Origin: Gordionus sp. m RMFG-2023
Lineage: Eukaryota > Nematomorpha > Gordioida > Chordodea > Parachordodidae
DNA length: 64,000 bases
NCBI RefSeq assembly: GCF_954871325.1
Contig: NC_088777.1
Coordinates: forward strand, 24,715,366 to 24,779,365
Direction of reading: 5' to 3'
A model generated the notes under the pieces. That model was given only the letters and a program-made list of their open reading frames with translations, did no database searches and had not been told where the DNA came from. The stretch's first letter is position 1. Each line of letters begins with the position of its first letter. Below are positions 1 through 11,800 of the stretch, piece by piece. The translations under genes and the position numbers were made by a program.

Positions 1-262
1 TTTAGATAAATTTACCTGTTATTTGGCTAGTGATCCTTGTACAAACTTCATATACCTTAATAGTCTAATTACATTATAATATCAATTCATCAAATTTTGG
101 TATAAGATAATCATTAATATACTATTGTACTTTCATAATATTTTCGCACCATATCGAATAATGTAATAATTTAAAAAATCATTCAAATGGATTTACTGGT
201 ATGATTTAACAAGCCCCGCTAGCTCTAATTTACTAATCATAATTGAATTAATACCTAGACAT
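1..262. other. AT-rich stretch, no gene seen
   Basis: No open frame or repeat I can name. It lies left of the hAT-like element and beyond the last recognised formin exon. Further 3' exons of the formin gene could lie here or left of the window, but I cannot support one. Confidence 0.5.
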
Positions 263-587
263 TAGTGTTGTTAAAAGTTACTTTGAAATATAACTAGTTA
301 CAGTTACTAGTTACATTGGTAAAAATATAACAAGTTACAGTAACTAATTACATTTTTACAAATGTAACTATTTATTAGTTACAGTTGTATTTCTAAAGTA
401 ACTAGTTACATAATAAGTTACTTTAAACATCATTCATAAACGCATTATTTATTAACTGAACGCATTTATTTAATATAAAAAAATTAGGATATAATAATTA
501 TAATCAATTATTTGAAAAAATATACAATTTATTTATATAAAAAAATAATCAAACTTAAAATAGAATATATTTATTAGAAACTTACAG

Positions 588-703
588 GCCTGGGGCCCGG
601 CCTGGGTAAATATTCCGGGATGTATTATAATTTTTTTTAAAATATACTCAGGCCGGGCCTGAAATTTTTTTTAAAAAAATACCCGGCCCAGGTCATATAT
701 TTT
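588..703. mobile_element. GC-rich hAT-type MITE fragment (GGCCCGGCC family)
   Basis: A short island of GGCCCGG, GGCCGGGCC and CCCGGCCCAGG blocks separated by poly-A/T stands out in the AT-rich ground. The same blocks in the same inverted layout occur at 3775-4003, 15538-15926, 19560-19640, 41850-41930 and 48140-48205. Clear ends and target duplications were not found for this copy. Confidence 0.5.
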
Positions 704-1099
704 AAAACCAAATATTTGAAATATATTATAAAAAATCCATGACAAAATTTTTCTTATTAGTAAATAATGATTACTAATTTAGTAGATTATTCAAAAATTA
801 TTCAATTTTTAAAAAATCTAAGTCTTTGTCGTTCCTTATACGATCTAATTTAGTAAAATTTAAAAAAAAACATTTATATGTAATTCCATAAATATTACGA
901 GCAACTTGAGTGTAAAAAATATGGAATATATTGTGGAAATAGGTAAAGAAATATAATATTAAAAAATAGGTTTATTAAAGCAATGTAACAATTTAAGAAA
1001 AGAACATTTGGACGGGAAATTATATTACTGTTGCATATCCTTTGTGAACACAATCAGACATTTAAACAAAATTTTAAATTAATAAATTTAAAAATAAAT

Positions 1100-2440
1100 T
1101 ATTTTAAAATTTATCACACCCTTGAATCGGACTGCCCCCCTGGAAATTTTATTGTAGTGGACAAAACTAGCTTTACTCACCTAGGTCCACCCATTGGAGG
1201 TGAAAGTGTTATATTTCATTTCAGAGATAAATTTCTCAAATTCAATAGAATGAAAAATATTTTAAAACATTTACTTGCTCATCAGGCTTTTTATTTATTC
1301 AAATATTTTTTATTCATTCCTAAAATTTTACATGCCTTTCATTCATCAACAATATCATATCCCTTGAAATATTATTTTGAGGTTCATTATAAAAAATACT
1401 CTCGAGGCTATTTTAAATTCTCTTCACTCTTCAGTATGCAAGCTGCCCTTCCACCAAAGTTAGGTGGTATAGGTATCCATTCCCCCATATTTTTAAGCGT
1501 TTCAACTTTTTATCCTCAGTTGCTGAATTTCCATACACACTTGAAGACTTGGATATTATCGGATCCACATCATATGGCAGCATTAAACCTCTGGAGCAAA
1601 GATTCTCCAAGCCGCTCATATTCAAATTTAAGACAAATGGAATTTACCATTGATACAGCATTGCGTTAAATACTTACACTTCAAAGATGTTCAAAGATAA
1701 TCTCCATCGCTCTTTCTTCCCTTAAACCTAATCCCGAGTATATAGATGACATAATACGATTCTATTGCTAGATCAAATAATATCAGCCTCAGCCATATGC
1801 CACCCTGGCTACAAATGGTTAGAAACTATACCTAGTTCTAATTTAGGCTTGTTTATTAACCAACGAAGAACTTAGAATAGCTATAGGTCTTTGTTTTGTA
1901 AAATCGTAACACCGACATCATGTGTCCCTTGTGAAACTCATATCGATATCCTTAGACATCTCCCCCCATATTGTCTTTCAAAAGGTAAATTATCCAGGCA
2001 CTATGCCATCAATTCGATCATCATTAGAATCTTGAAATCCGCAAATATTCCTTCTACACTGGAACCCTCTGGATTCAGCCCTGATAGAATGATGCTAGTC
2101 CCTTGGAACCAAGGTATACCCCTCGCTTGGGATTATACATGTGTAGATCGTTTTGCCAGATTTTTTTTTTAACTCTATCACGAAAGCTGAAAATAAAAAA
2201 ACAAATAAATATAGCCACTTTAATAATATTTTGTTTGTACCGGTAGTCTCAGACACCTGTGGATCATTTGGACCCCAAACCCTAAAATTATTCAAAACAA
2301 TAAGGCAAAGGTTACGTTTAATCACAGGTTATCCAAAAAGGCTTCTACCTACGACAAAAAATATCAATCAAAATTTGTCGATCCAAATGTATATCTATAC
2401 AAGGGTCATTAAGCCCCCCCCCGACCAAACCTAAATACAT
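1100..2440 (+). pseudogene. R2-like LINE fossil (RT C-terminal part and endonuclease)
   Basis: Translated fragments match the better preserved LINE at 43.3-46.4 kb. Around 1190-1500 lie HLGPPIGGES, LLAHQAFYLFKYFLFIPKIL and ALPPKLGGIGIHSP, equivalent to the post-RT region of that copy. Around 2030-2330 lie SANIPSTLEPSGFSPD and PWNQGIPLAWDYTCVD, the restriction-like endonuclease core (PD then D). The frame is broken several times by stops and shifts, and the zinc finger before the endonuclease is mostly unreadable. RT motifs A to C are absent, so this is a 5'-truncated copy, as is usual for LINEs. It lies inside the hAT-like element at 263-2756. Confidence 0.75.
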
Positions 2441-2756
2441 TATTTTATTTTATTTCTCTTCTTTTAATTATATATTTTTACATAATAAATATACTATTAT
2501 AATTTTAATAAATAGTTATATTATTTTTAAAAAAACATATTTAAAAAAAAATTAATTACTGTATATTAATTAGATTTATACATATATATTTTAAAAATAA
2601 CTAGTTACTTTTGGCAGTTACATTTCAAAAATATAATTAGTTACAGTTACTAGTTACAAGTTTATAAATATAACTATTTACAGTAATTTTTTAGCAAAAA
2701 TGTAACTAGTTACAGTTATTTTTTAGTAAAAATAACTAGTTACTTTAACAACACTA

Positions 2757-3088
2757 CTAAAATACTCAAAAAACTTTCTCAAATTATAAAAGAGTGTTAA
2801 AACTTTGCCAAAAAAATTTAATTTATATATAAATTATTATATATTTTAATAAAATTAAAATTCTGTCATGTAAAAATCTTCTGAATTTTTCACCAAATTT
2901 TATTTCTTAAATAATTTTTAATAATTAGTTATTTCAAAAGATTTTTTGTCTATAGATGTAAACTAATATAAGCTATATTAGGATAAAATTTCAACCTTCT
3001 GGTATATTTAATTTTAAAATGAGATTAAGTGGTTTGTCAAGCCCCTTTAACCTAACCCCAGTCTCCCCCATCTAGGAAAAGTAATAAA
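2757..3088. other. AT-rich stretch 3' of formin exon, no gene seen
   Basis: On the minus strand this follows the last recognised formin exon. A TTTTCCTAG acceptor-like site near 3073-3082 would leave an intron of only about 25 bp after the GTATAAT donor at 3099, and the sequence after it does not read as an FH2 C-terminus. It is otherwise featureless. Confidence 0.4.
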
Positions 3089-3436
3089 TTATATTATACT
3101 TTGTATAGATATCTCAAGTTCACCTATATTTTGATCAAAATCTTCGAAGTTTAAATAACATAGATCTCTCAATAAAATTGGGTCGGGTAGAGGACATTCC
3201 ATATGAGGAATTTTGTTATCTACTGAGTTCTTGGATGCAAATTCAGTAATTTGAAGGTATATTAAATATTGTAAAAGATTTATTTGTGAGTGGGATTTAA
3301 TCGCACGTATTGTAGGAAGTATGTCAATATGATATCCATCTGCTTGGCCCCGATTTAAATTTCCACCGTTCATATAATTTCCCATTTTACGCAAAAGCCA
3401 CAAAAATTCGTATAAATATCTATTATTCGAAATCAT
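3089..3436 (-). CDS. Formin FH2 domain, downstream exon
   Basis: The minus-strand exon encodes about 115 residues of the C-terminal half of an FH2 domain, the actin-nucleating dimer module of formins. Visible signatures are FLWLLRKMGNYMNGG, RGQADGYHIDILPTIRAIKS and a PLPDP..L..LCYLNFEDFDQNI stretch. GNYMNGGN..RGQADG is most typical of animal cappuccino/FMN formins. A TTTAATTAG acceptor lies directly before 3436. The preceding exon (7288-7916) ends in the same phase, giving an uninterrupted FH2 alignment across the junction (CVSTNIE joined to MISNNRYLYEF). The frame stays open to a stop at 3089, but a GTATAAT donor at 3099-3093 suggests the coding exon really ends near 3100. The last part of FH2 and any DAD tail were not found, so the gene is incomplete here or continues beyond the window. 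Confidence 0.85.
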   Translation of the reverse strand: MISNNRYLYEFLWLLRKMGNYMNGGNLNRGQADGYHIDILPTIRAIKSHSQINLLQYLIYLQITEFASKNSVDNKIPHMECPLPDPILLRDLCYLNFEDFDQNIGELEISIQSII

Positions 3437-3774
3437 CTAATTAAATATAAAATAAAATCATTATACTTGCAATACAATAATTGTACCGAAAATGTTCAAT
3501 TAAAAACTTAATATAATTACATAAAATCTAAATGGATGTTAGGTTTGTCTTTACAATCGATCTTTGGTTTAGTTAGATCTCAGATTGTTATGGTTTAAAT
3601 ATCTTTGCAATTTTAAACTATCAATATTTGTAAAATTAAATTCAAACCCATCTATCTTAAACTCTCTTCAGATATTAAAACTAATTGGCAAACGCCATTT
3701 AGTGCGAACAGCAATTAAAGCGAGTCAATATTTTGATTATAAAATAAAAAAATTATACATCATTTTATTTTTAA

Positions 3775-4003
3775 TAGTGATTTGCATCGGGCCCAATTTT
3801 TCAAGCCCGGTTCGGCACGAAATTTAAATAAAAAATTTTGGCGCTTTGTTTCTTGCAAGAATTTAAAAAAATATTTTCACAAAATTGAATGATATCATAT
3901 TTAAATATTTAGCCTGACCCTTCCCAATCCAAAGTTTTAAAAAATATTAGGCCCAACTCAGCCCGAACCGAGATTATTTTAGGTCTAGATTTCCAGATTT
4001 CTA
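3775..4003. mobile_element. hAT-type MITE, GC-rich family, with 8-bp target duplication
   Basis: The element starts TAGTGATTTGCATCGGGCCC and ends in CAGATTTCTA. It is flanked on both sides by ATTTTTAA (3767-3774 and 4004-4011), a perfect 8-bp duplication as hAT transposases make. Inside are GGGCCC, AAGCCCGG, GCCCAACTCAGCCCG blocks. It sits in the large formin intron. Confidence 0.8.
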
Positions 4004-4559
4004 ATTTTTAATACTTATTTATTGTAGAACATGATTAGCAGATAAAAGAGAATTTAAAAAATATAGAGATGCATGTTTTATAATGGTATTTTAGCATATT
4101 ATTAATATTTATTATCAATATTTTATAAACAAACTGAATATATATTAATATAAATGTATATTTAATTCTAAAAAACGGAACCTTCCTTTTTTTAATTGAT
4201 TCTTTAAAACAGATTATCCCATAGAAATAGGGAGCCGTATACATGTTTAAATAAAAATGAAATTTGCCTAATTTTGGAATTGTTGCTAGAATTACAAGAG
4301 CGCAACGGTTTAAATATGGGAATATTTTTTATTCAAATATTCTGCTTTGTTAATAATTGAAAGCAGCTAAAGAAATTTAGATAAAATTTGTAAATAATAT
4401 CAATTTACAATCCAAAATCAGTATCATGATAGATAATTCTACTATATTGTCAAATAATCTGGCCTTGGTTATTTGTGTAAAATCGATATATTTTTATATT
4501 TATAGACCTAATTGAACTGAAACCAAAAGATGCATAAGGGATAATTCATACCTTACCTG

Positions 4560-5430
4560 GATTTTATTAAATCCGTTTTCTAAAAATTTTTACAAAAATA
4601 TTCAATTTCTTAGCGATGGCGCCAGTGTCATGACTGGAAAGAAATCTGATGTAGCAGCGCGCATTAGTGCACTATATCCGAGTATACGCTCACATTGTTT
4701 AAATCACCATTTAGAATTAGCGGCGTCCGATGCAATAAAATGTGTTATGGACGTTAATCACTTTAACGCCTTTATTGACATGATTTAGCTTATATAGGCA
4801 TCTAACAAAAATCAAAAGGTTGAATTCAGTTGCTGTAGATTGGAAGGATATTTTATGTACAAGAAAGAAAGAAAGCGAAAGCGTGTTCTACATTCTTTTA
4901 AGGATATACATGGTAGGTTTTAAATCTCTTTTGTCAGAATGAATGTTTATTTAATATAGAACATATATTAAAATAGCTAGAGAAGCTAGGGAAATAAATA
5001 AATTCGAATTAGTAATATTGAAGGAAAATAAAAGGCACTCTAGATCAGAATAAATCAATTTATTACTGCTTTTGAACTATATGCAAAATGGTTATTGGAT
5101 GCTAATTTCAATATATTAAATTGTGCAGTTTTCTCTTTTTAGCTATCTTATCTGATATGGAGTAATTAAAAAATGATAACTGGTTAGCAGAGCCTCACAT
5201 TCATTATGGAGAAGAGAAAATTAAACGAATTCGTTTCCAACTAAAGCTCGATCTGGAACTCGCAATAAATCGAATATGATAATAATAATGAAGACAATAA
5301 ATACCCCATAATTCAAAAAAGTTTCAAAATTGTATTAACATAATTCCGTGTTGTATAGTCGAATGTGAGCGAGGTTTTTACCATATGAATTTCATTATGA
5401 TAGATATGCGTGCAAGTCTTATGATAATTC
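4560..5430 (+). pseudogene. hAT transposase fossil (ZNF862/KIAA1586-like)
   Basis: Around 4605-4790 one frame reads FLSDGASVMTGKKSDVAARI and SLNHHLELAASDAI-like sequence (CLNHHLELAASDAIKCVMDV), the catalytic core of hAT transposases related to vertebrate ZNF862 and KIAA1586. Around 5340-5410 another frame reads CCIVECERGFYHMNFIMIDM, the C-terminal dimerisation and catalytic-glutamate region. The interval between holds weakly recognisable fragments with stops. It is clearly dead, lies antisense inside the formin intron, and has no N-terminal zinc finger that I can see. Confidence 0.75.
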
Positions 5431-7287
5431 CAGTTTGATAATGATAAACGTTAACGGGTCTCTTTTCCGTCAGTGAAATTTTTTTTCCATATATTGAAAA
5501 ATGGTTGACAAGTCACAGGTCTGCACACTATAACTAATCAAGAAAACTGTTAATATTATTATAATATTGAAAAAGATTCGCTATGCTGAATCTTGTAGTT
5601 TTTTTCCCACCATTTTTTGACCTACGATTTATGCATTTATATTATATTAAGTATTTTATGCAATATATAATATTTGCAATATATTTCAATTTTTATGTAA
5701 CTTTTTAAATGGATATTTTATTTTATATAATATAATATATTTTATATGAAATGCTTCGATATAAACTTAAAAAAATATATGAAAAATTTCCAAAAATATA
5801 ATTTCACCTCAAATTCTTGAAAAACTTATTCACTTCTATTTTTTCTCATTATAACCAGCCCCTTCCTATATTTATTTAATCTTTGAAATATAATTGGAAT
5901 CAAAGCTTTATTAATATTTTTTTAAGTTAATATTTCTTGATTATTTCAATATTTAGAAACTGAATTATACACATTATTTTAAATAATTTATTATTAATAT
6001 ATAAAAATATGAGTTGTAATATAATTGAGCATGAGATTATTCTTAGTAGTGCATGCATGCATTTAATATAGTATTCTTCTATCTTGCCTTTGAATACGAA
6101 ATAATACTTATATACTTTTTAATTTACAGACAAGATGTTAATATATCTGACTTGTTTTTTTATTTATATTTATTCTTGATCATTTTATTGTTAAATTTAA
6201 TAAGAGGTGGCTTAATGGATCAAAATGATTATTTTAGTTGTTAGATGGGACATTGTATAACTGATAATTAGAAGTGGCAAATTTATTAAATCTCCTATAA
6301 AATATCAGTATTTGAATGTTCTCCTCCTATATGATGGGGGGGGGGCAACTTTAAATGATTAATGGTGGTTTAAAAGGATCCACGTGATCTGAGATAGAAT
6401 AGGATCATCGTATTCTCGGCGGTTACAGGAACCAACGAAAGAGGTTGATGCCAGGAAGAACATCCGATCATAAAAATATTTGTTTCACTACCTTATGAGC
6501 AGAACAAAATATGGGCGGGATCAGTCCTAAGTACCCTGGGCGCACTCACCTGTTTATGATAAAAAGAATGACGGGGAACCTGGCCGAACTATAAATCGCT
6601 AAAGCAAGGCTTATGATGTAGCTAAGTTTGTATATTAGCTGTGACTAATATATAATTGGGGTTGTAATATTTTAGGTATTAGCTCTTAAGGCGGTGTCCA
6701 TGTGTTAACATCAAAAAATTTAATTTGGAACTTTCAAAATTATATACCCTAAAAATGAAATATGCCTTTTGTGAAATTTTCAAAACTTCCTTAACGTTTT
6801 AAAATTTTAACATTAAAAATTTTGAATCAGATTTTGGATGCAACTAGAAATGAAATTTATTAAGTCACTACAAGTAGTGACGAGACATTTAAAAAATAGT
6901 AAATAAAGCGATATTTCTTGCGTTTTTGGTAGAAACTAACTGTAGCTATAGCGAGATTCTTTTAAAAGTAACGTAGCAACATTGGTAACAGTATTATTGG
7001 TCTTCAATTTGCATAAAAGTTAGTTTGACTTAATATACAAATTTTCAAAATAAATTCCTTCCCCTCTCCTCTTCTGTTCGCCCAAAGTAAAAATTCCTAT
7101 GTGCGAGGCTGATTGAAATTATTATTTATGATTAAAATTTATATTTTAATTTATTAAATTGTTTTAGGGGAAAAAATATTGTTAAATATTTTTTAAATTA
7201 GGAGTGTTTAATTATAATCAATGTCAAAAAAATTAATATAAAACCTTGGGGTAATAAATTAAAAATAAACTAGAATATATACTTTAC

Positions 7288-7916
7288 TTCAATATTTGTT
7301 GACACACACTTAAAACTTAATTTTAAATTATTGGAAATTTCAAAGTAATAGTTGTCAAACATCATACACCATAATCTTTCTTCTAAGTTAGGAATTTTTT
7401 GGATCTCAAATATGTACCGTTCAGGTATATGCAATAATCCATTTGTTATTAGATTTATAGCCTTGATTTCTTCATCTGTTGGGCGAGAAGCATACAATTT
7501 CTTTATTTTTTCATTATTTAATACATTAAAGTCGATATTTAATATGGCATCATGTATATCTTGGACACTTAATTTAAAGCTTTTTAACATTATGCTGATG
7601 TCTAAGGATCTTTTGGAATCCAAAATTCGCAAGCAATCTTTATCTTTTATTGCTAATTGATGAGATTTTTTTTTATTATTATTATCTTCATTATCCAAAT
7701 TTTCAATTCCAAATATCTCGACAAACATTTTTTCATTGAAAATATATTTCTGACTAATCGTATCATCCTCTTTATTAAGAATATTCCATATCGTTTCTCC
7801 ATCAGGATTACCCAGGAAATTCAATAATTCTTTATAGGTTTTATCATTTACCTGAATTCTTTTCCAGAATATGTTTTTCATTTCTTTTATAGGTTTAATG
7901 GGTGGTTGATTACAAA
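7288..7916 (-). CDS. Formin FH2 domain, upstream exon
   Basis: Encodes about 209 residues: a linker (NQPPIKPIKE), MKNIFWKRIQV (the usual start of FH2, lasso region), a TIWN segment, then ILDSKRSLDISIMLKSFKLS, DIHDAILNID and RPTDEEIKAI, IPNLEERLWCMMF. These are the knob and post segments of FH2 in order. The exon is bounded by TATAAAG (acceptor ending at 7917) and GTAAAGTA (donor from 7287). Splicing a 40-bp intron from 7956 to 7917 joins it in phase 1 to the FH1 exon. The frame without splicing would run on to a stop at 7270. A Lys-rich DNEDNNNKKKSHQ loop is inserted before the ILDSKR motif. Formins nucleate and elongate unbranched actin filaments in the cytoplasm. Confidence 0.88.
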
Positions 7917-7956
7917 CTTTATATTATATTTATTTAAAAATATATAAATTATTTAC

Positions 7957-8050
7957 CAATTTTAACTGCATTAAAATTTTTATAATGCAAAGAATTTAGG
8001 GGAGCCATAGGTGGAGGTGGGGGTGGCAAATTTTTTTTTTCTTTATCCAT
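7957..8050 (-). CDS. Formin FH1/FH2 junction exon
   Basis: The minus strand reads MDKEKKNLPPPPPPMAPLNS then LHYKNFNAVKIG and stops being coding at a GTAAATAATT donor (7956). The six-proline run followed by the FH2-leading linker is a short FH1, the profilin-actin binding segment that precedes FH2 in all formins. TTAAAAG directly before 8050 could be the acceptor, or ATG at 8050-8048 could be a start. Upstream FH1, GBD and FH3 exons were not found. A second proline-coding patch (DPPPPLAK) at about 8246-8270 on the same strand might be another FH1 exon. Confidence 0.7.
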
Positions 8051-8245
8051 CTTTTAACATCATATTATTCTTGTGATTTAAATTATATTATTTTCAAAAA
8101 TATTTCCTTACGGCGTGATAATAAAAATAAATTGACCAGTCTAAAATATTTATTTTGATTGTTTACTATTTGAATTTAATATAATGGTGTAATGATACAA
8201 TATTAAAATAAAATAAATCGTTATAATTTATAAATAGTTTAGAAA

Positions 8246-8270
8246 TTTAGCGAGGGGAGGGGGAGGGTCT
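8246..8270 (-). other. Possible further FH1 proline-coding patch
   Basis: On the minus strand an AG is followed by a CCCTCCCCCTCCCC run that reads DPPPPLAK before AT-rich sequence with a stop. Position and strand fit an upstream FH1 mini-exon of the formin, but low-complexity C/T sequence could do this by chance. Confidence 0.25.
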
Positions 8271-8409
8271 ATAATTTTTTATATATTAACCAAAAATAAT
8301 ATATATAAAATTGAATTTTTTTTATATTAATTCTTAACTTATATTTTAAAAATAATGTAACAATCACAAATTAATACTACCAGCAAGTAGAGTATCGTTG
8401 CCTTAGAAA

Positions 8410-8898
8410 TTCAAAATGAACTGAAACGTTTGGAAGAAAATAACATAATAAAGAAAATAGATCCTTCAACAACAAGAGTAACCTGGAGTACTCCAATGGT
8501 ACTGGTACGTAAAACTTCAGGTGAACTAGGATTATGTGGTGATTTTAAAACAACATTGAATAAATATTTATTAAAAGATTATCACATTCTACCAACGTTT
8601 GAAGAATTAATGGCAAAAATTGCTAATGGAAATAAATATACAACATTAGATCTAAAAGATGCATATCTACAAATGAGTATTGACGAAGAATCGTAAGAAT
8701 TATTAACAATAGTAACACCAAATAGATACTACCGCTATTTATGATTAACCTTTGGTATAGCTATAGCACCAACAATATTTTAACGATATATGGACGATAG
8801 CAGTTTATTTAATGTTGTAATCATAGGAAAAAAATGATCAGAACATGTAGATAATATAAAACAAGTCCTCAAAAAATTACAAAATGCGGAATTAAAAC
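8410..8898 (+). mobile_element. Gypsy pol fossil, left half (reverse transcriptase)
   Basis: Fossil LTR-retrotransposon sequence. Translated pieces read WSTPMVLVRKTSGELGLCGD, YHILPTFEELMAKIANG, YTTLDLKDAYLQM and a YMDD-like stretch, which are RT motifs of the Gypsy (Metaviridae) family. It is heavily decayed, with many breaks and no LTRs seen. It is interrupted at 8899 by a 4.47-kb foldback element and resumes at 13365, so it is older than the foldback. Confidence 0.8.
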
Positions 8899-11800
8899 GG
8901 TATGACTAAATATTGTATTGCTAAACTGCATTGCTAAAAAGCAATTAATCATAATCAATCAAAATTTGATCATATTTTTTTAAATAAAACATATTTTTTA
9001 ATGTAAATAAATCAATTTTTTATAAAAAATTTTTTTGGAATAATACATGATGTTTTTATATTAAATATTTAAAAACATGATTTTTAAATTCTATTTTAAC
9101 TTAATAATAATGGGAAAAAAATATATTTACTTGCTTATTACAACTTAAATTTTATTTTTCAATTACAATATTTAACAAATATATATCCATGGCGTTAAAT
9201 GCATATATTTTAAAATATATTCTTAGGAAACCAGAATAATTATTGGATAGCGCTTTTTTTGTATTTAGATGTAAATATATGTAGAAAACCTAAAAATATT
9301 TTAAAAAATATATGTTTCTTTGACATTTAATTAATGAGTAGGTTTAGAATCGAAAATTAGTAGAAAATTTGTATGGCACATATTTCTGGCGTTATTGTTC
9401 AAAATCTCTTGATTTTTGGTGAATACGTGTATATTTAGGTGTTAAACATTATCCTAAAAATATTTTGAAAATATTATGATTTGACCGAATGCCGAGCTCA
9501 AAACCGACCACTTACTAAATATTCGATCGACCAAATTTGGTATTAATATAATTAAGAAAATGATCATTTTTGGTTTATTTATCTATAAATACGTTTAAAT
9601 AATTATCCGAGAAAATATTTTAAAAATATCGTGATTTGACAGAAAAACGATTTGAAACCGGGCCAATGACTAAATACTGCATTGCTGGCGTTATTCATAG
9701 AGAATTCTTCATTTATGGTTTATATGTGAACAATATCTTGTTAAATATTATCCTAAATAATTTTTTGAAAATATTATGTTTTGACCGAGGCGAGCTCAAA
9801 ACCGACCACTTATTAAATATTCGATCGACCAAATTAGGTAGTAATTATATACTAAAAATGTTCATTTTTGGTTATTTATCTATAAATACGTGTTAAACAT
9901 TATCCCAAAAAATATTTTAAAAATTTCGTGATCTGACCGATAACCGATTTGAAACCGAAATACTGCATTGCTTGGCGTTATCCATGGAAAATTCTTCATT
10001 TTTGGTTTATACGTGAACAATAACGTGCTAAGTATTATCCTAAAAAATATTTCGAAAATATTATGATTTGACCGAATGCCGAGCTCAAAACCGACCACTT
10101 ACTAAATATTCAATCGACCAAATTTGGTATTAACATTATTTGGAAAATGATCATCTTTAGTTTATTTATCTACAAATACGTGTAGATAATCATCTGAGAA
10201 AATATTTTAAAAATATCGTGATTTGACAGATAACCGATTTGAAACGGGGCCAATGACTAAATACTGCATTACTGGCGTTATCCATGGAAATTTTTTTATT
10301 TATGGTTTATATGTGAACAATAACGTGTTAAGTATTATCCTAAATAATATTTTGAAAATATTATGATTTGACCGAATGCCAAGCTCTAACCCGGCCACTT
10401 ACTAAATATTCGATCGACCAAATTAGGTAATATTATTATTTGGAAAATGTTTATTTTTGGTTTATTTATCTATAAATACCTATTAAACATTATCCCAAAA
10501 AATATTTTAAAAATTTCGTGATTTGACCGATAACCGATTTGAAACCGATATACTGCATTGCCGGTGTTATCCATGAAAAATTCTTCATTTTTGGTTTATA
10601 CAAAAACAATAACGTGTTAAGCATTATCCTAAAATATATTTTGAAAATATTATGATTTGACCGAATGCCGAGCTCAAAACCGACTACTTACTAAATATTC
10701 GATTGACCAAATTTTATAGTAATATTAATTGCAAAATTTTCATTTTTGGTTTATATATCTATGAATACCTGTAAAACATTATCCTGAAAAATATTTTGAA
10801 AATATTATGATTTGGCCTAATGCCAAGCTCAAACCCCACCACTTAATAAATAATCTTAATTATAATAAATTTTTAATATTCGAAAAATATAATTTCAATA
10901 TTACAAAAAATTTTTCCTCCTTCCACCTTCGTCGAGATTACCTGAATGTTTGATATTTTTCAATTCATGAAAATTTAAAATTCTAAAAAATTTTAAAAAA
11001 TTATATTTTGGCATTTTCCTAAAGCTAAAATAAATGAAAAGTGAAAGTACGTAAAAAAATAATAAACAAATAAATAATAATTTTAAATATTAGCCGTTAA
11101 AATTTAAAATTATTTTATAATTATAAATCATATTGTTTTTAAAATGTCTGATTTCCTGCCATATTTAATTTGGTAAGCTGAGGCTGCGCCAGGCCTTCTA
11201 ATTGTCTTTATTTAAACTATATATCTACAATTTTAAGGTAAAGAGGATGGATATAAACAATTATCAATATAATACAATTGGTTACAATTTGATAAACATG
11301 GCAGAGTTTACATTGTATATAAATCATGGCTTATTACAAAATGGTCGGAAATTTTTAAGGGTATCCCTGGTGAGTTAAAAAGGTTATTAATTCAAGTTTG
11401 ATAAAAAGTAATTTTATAACCTTGTGTTGGCATTTATATGCATAGGACTTTATTTCTGCTCACCCAAGGAGGGTATCTTTAATAAGTTTCCGACCCTAAG
11501 ACAAGGGAAGTCTATCGACTTTACAATGCTTAGAAAATATTCTATCGAGCATATTTAGGGGCTTATTGGCGCTTATAAAATTAAGTATTTGGGTTTGGCG
11601 GACTAATATCCCCGATATTGGTGTTTTATTTACAAAAATATGTGTACTATATCAATTTATGATTGCTATATATATAATGTATTAGTGACAAAGGCTATCA
11701 AGTATTAAAGTGTATGTTATTGCGGGGGATGTAAGACACGCTCCTCCGGGCCAGGGGAGCGTTCCTCATTGTCCAAGAGTTCGTCCGATCCGACAGTATT

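Larger units (their letters stand above)
263..2756. mobile_element. hAT-like element with TAGTGTTGTTAAA inverted ends
   Basis: The left end reads TAGTGTTGTTAAAAGTTAC and the right end, read on the other strand, TAGTGTTGTTAAAGTAAC. Both subterminal regions (263-445 and about 2585-2756) are packed with copies of AACTAGTTAC in alternating forms such as AGTTACAGTTACTAGTTAC. Subterminal repeats of this kind and a TAGTGTTG end are typical of hAT elements. The flanking 8 bp (CTAGACAT and CTAAAATA) match only in part, so the target duplication is decayed or the end is off by a little. No transposase was seen inside. The interior holds a GC-rich MITE fragment and an R2-like LINE fossil, both probably later insertions. 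Confidence 0.6.
3437..7287 (-). other. Formin intron of 3.85 kb filled with repeats
   Basis: Bounded by a GTAAAGTA donor at 7287-7280 and a TTAATTAG acceptor ending at 3437 on the minus strand. It contains a GC-rich MITE (3775-4003) and a hAT fossil (about 4560-5430). The stretch 5431-7286 has no recognisable gene. A GC-richer island at about 6370-6640 differs in composition from its surroundings but gave no readable protein. A run of G at about 6338-6349 is low-complexity. Confidence 0.75.

Noticed and set aside
6338-6349. G run as a further FH1 proline exon of the formin
   Set aside because: It lies between the two FH2 exons, on the wrong side for FH1, and has stops close by. A homopolymer tract explains it.
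9636-10098. Open frames in the left foldback arm, and the similar frame at 12469-12672
   Set aside because: They are readings of the tandem repeat in opposite arms, and their similarity follows from the inverted repeat. No conserved protein is implied.
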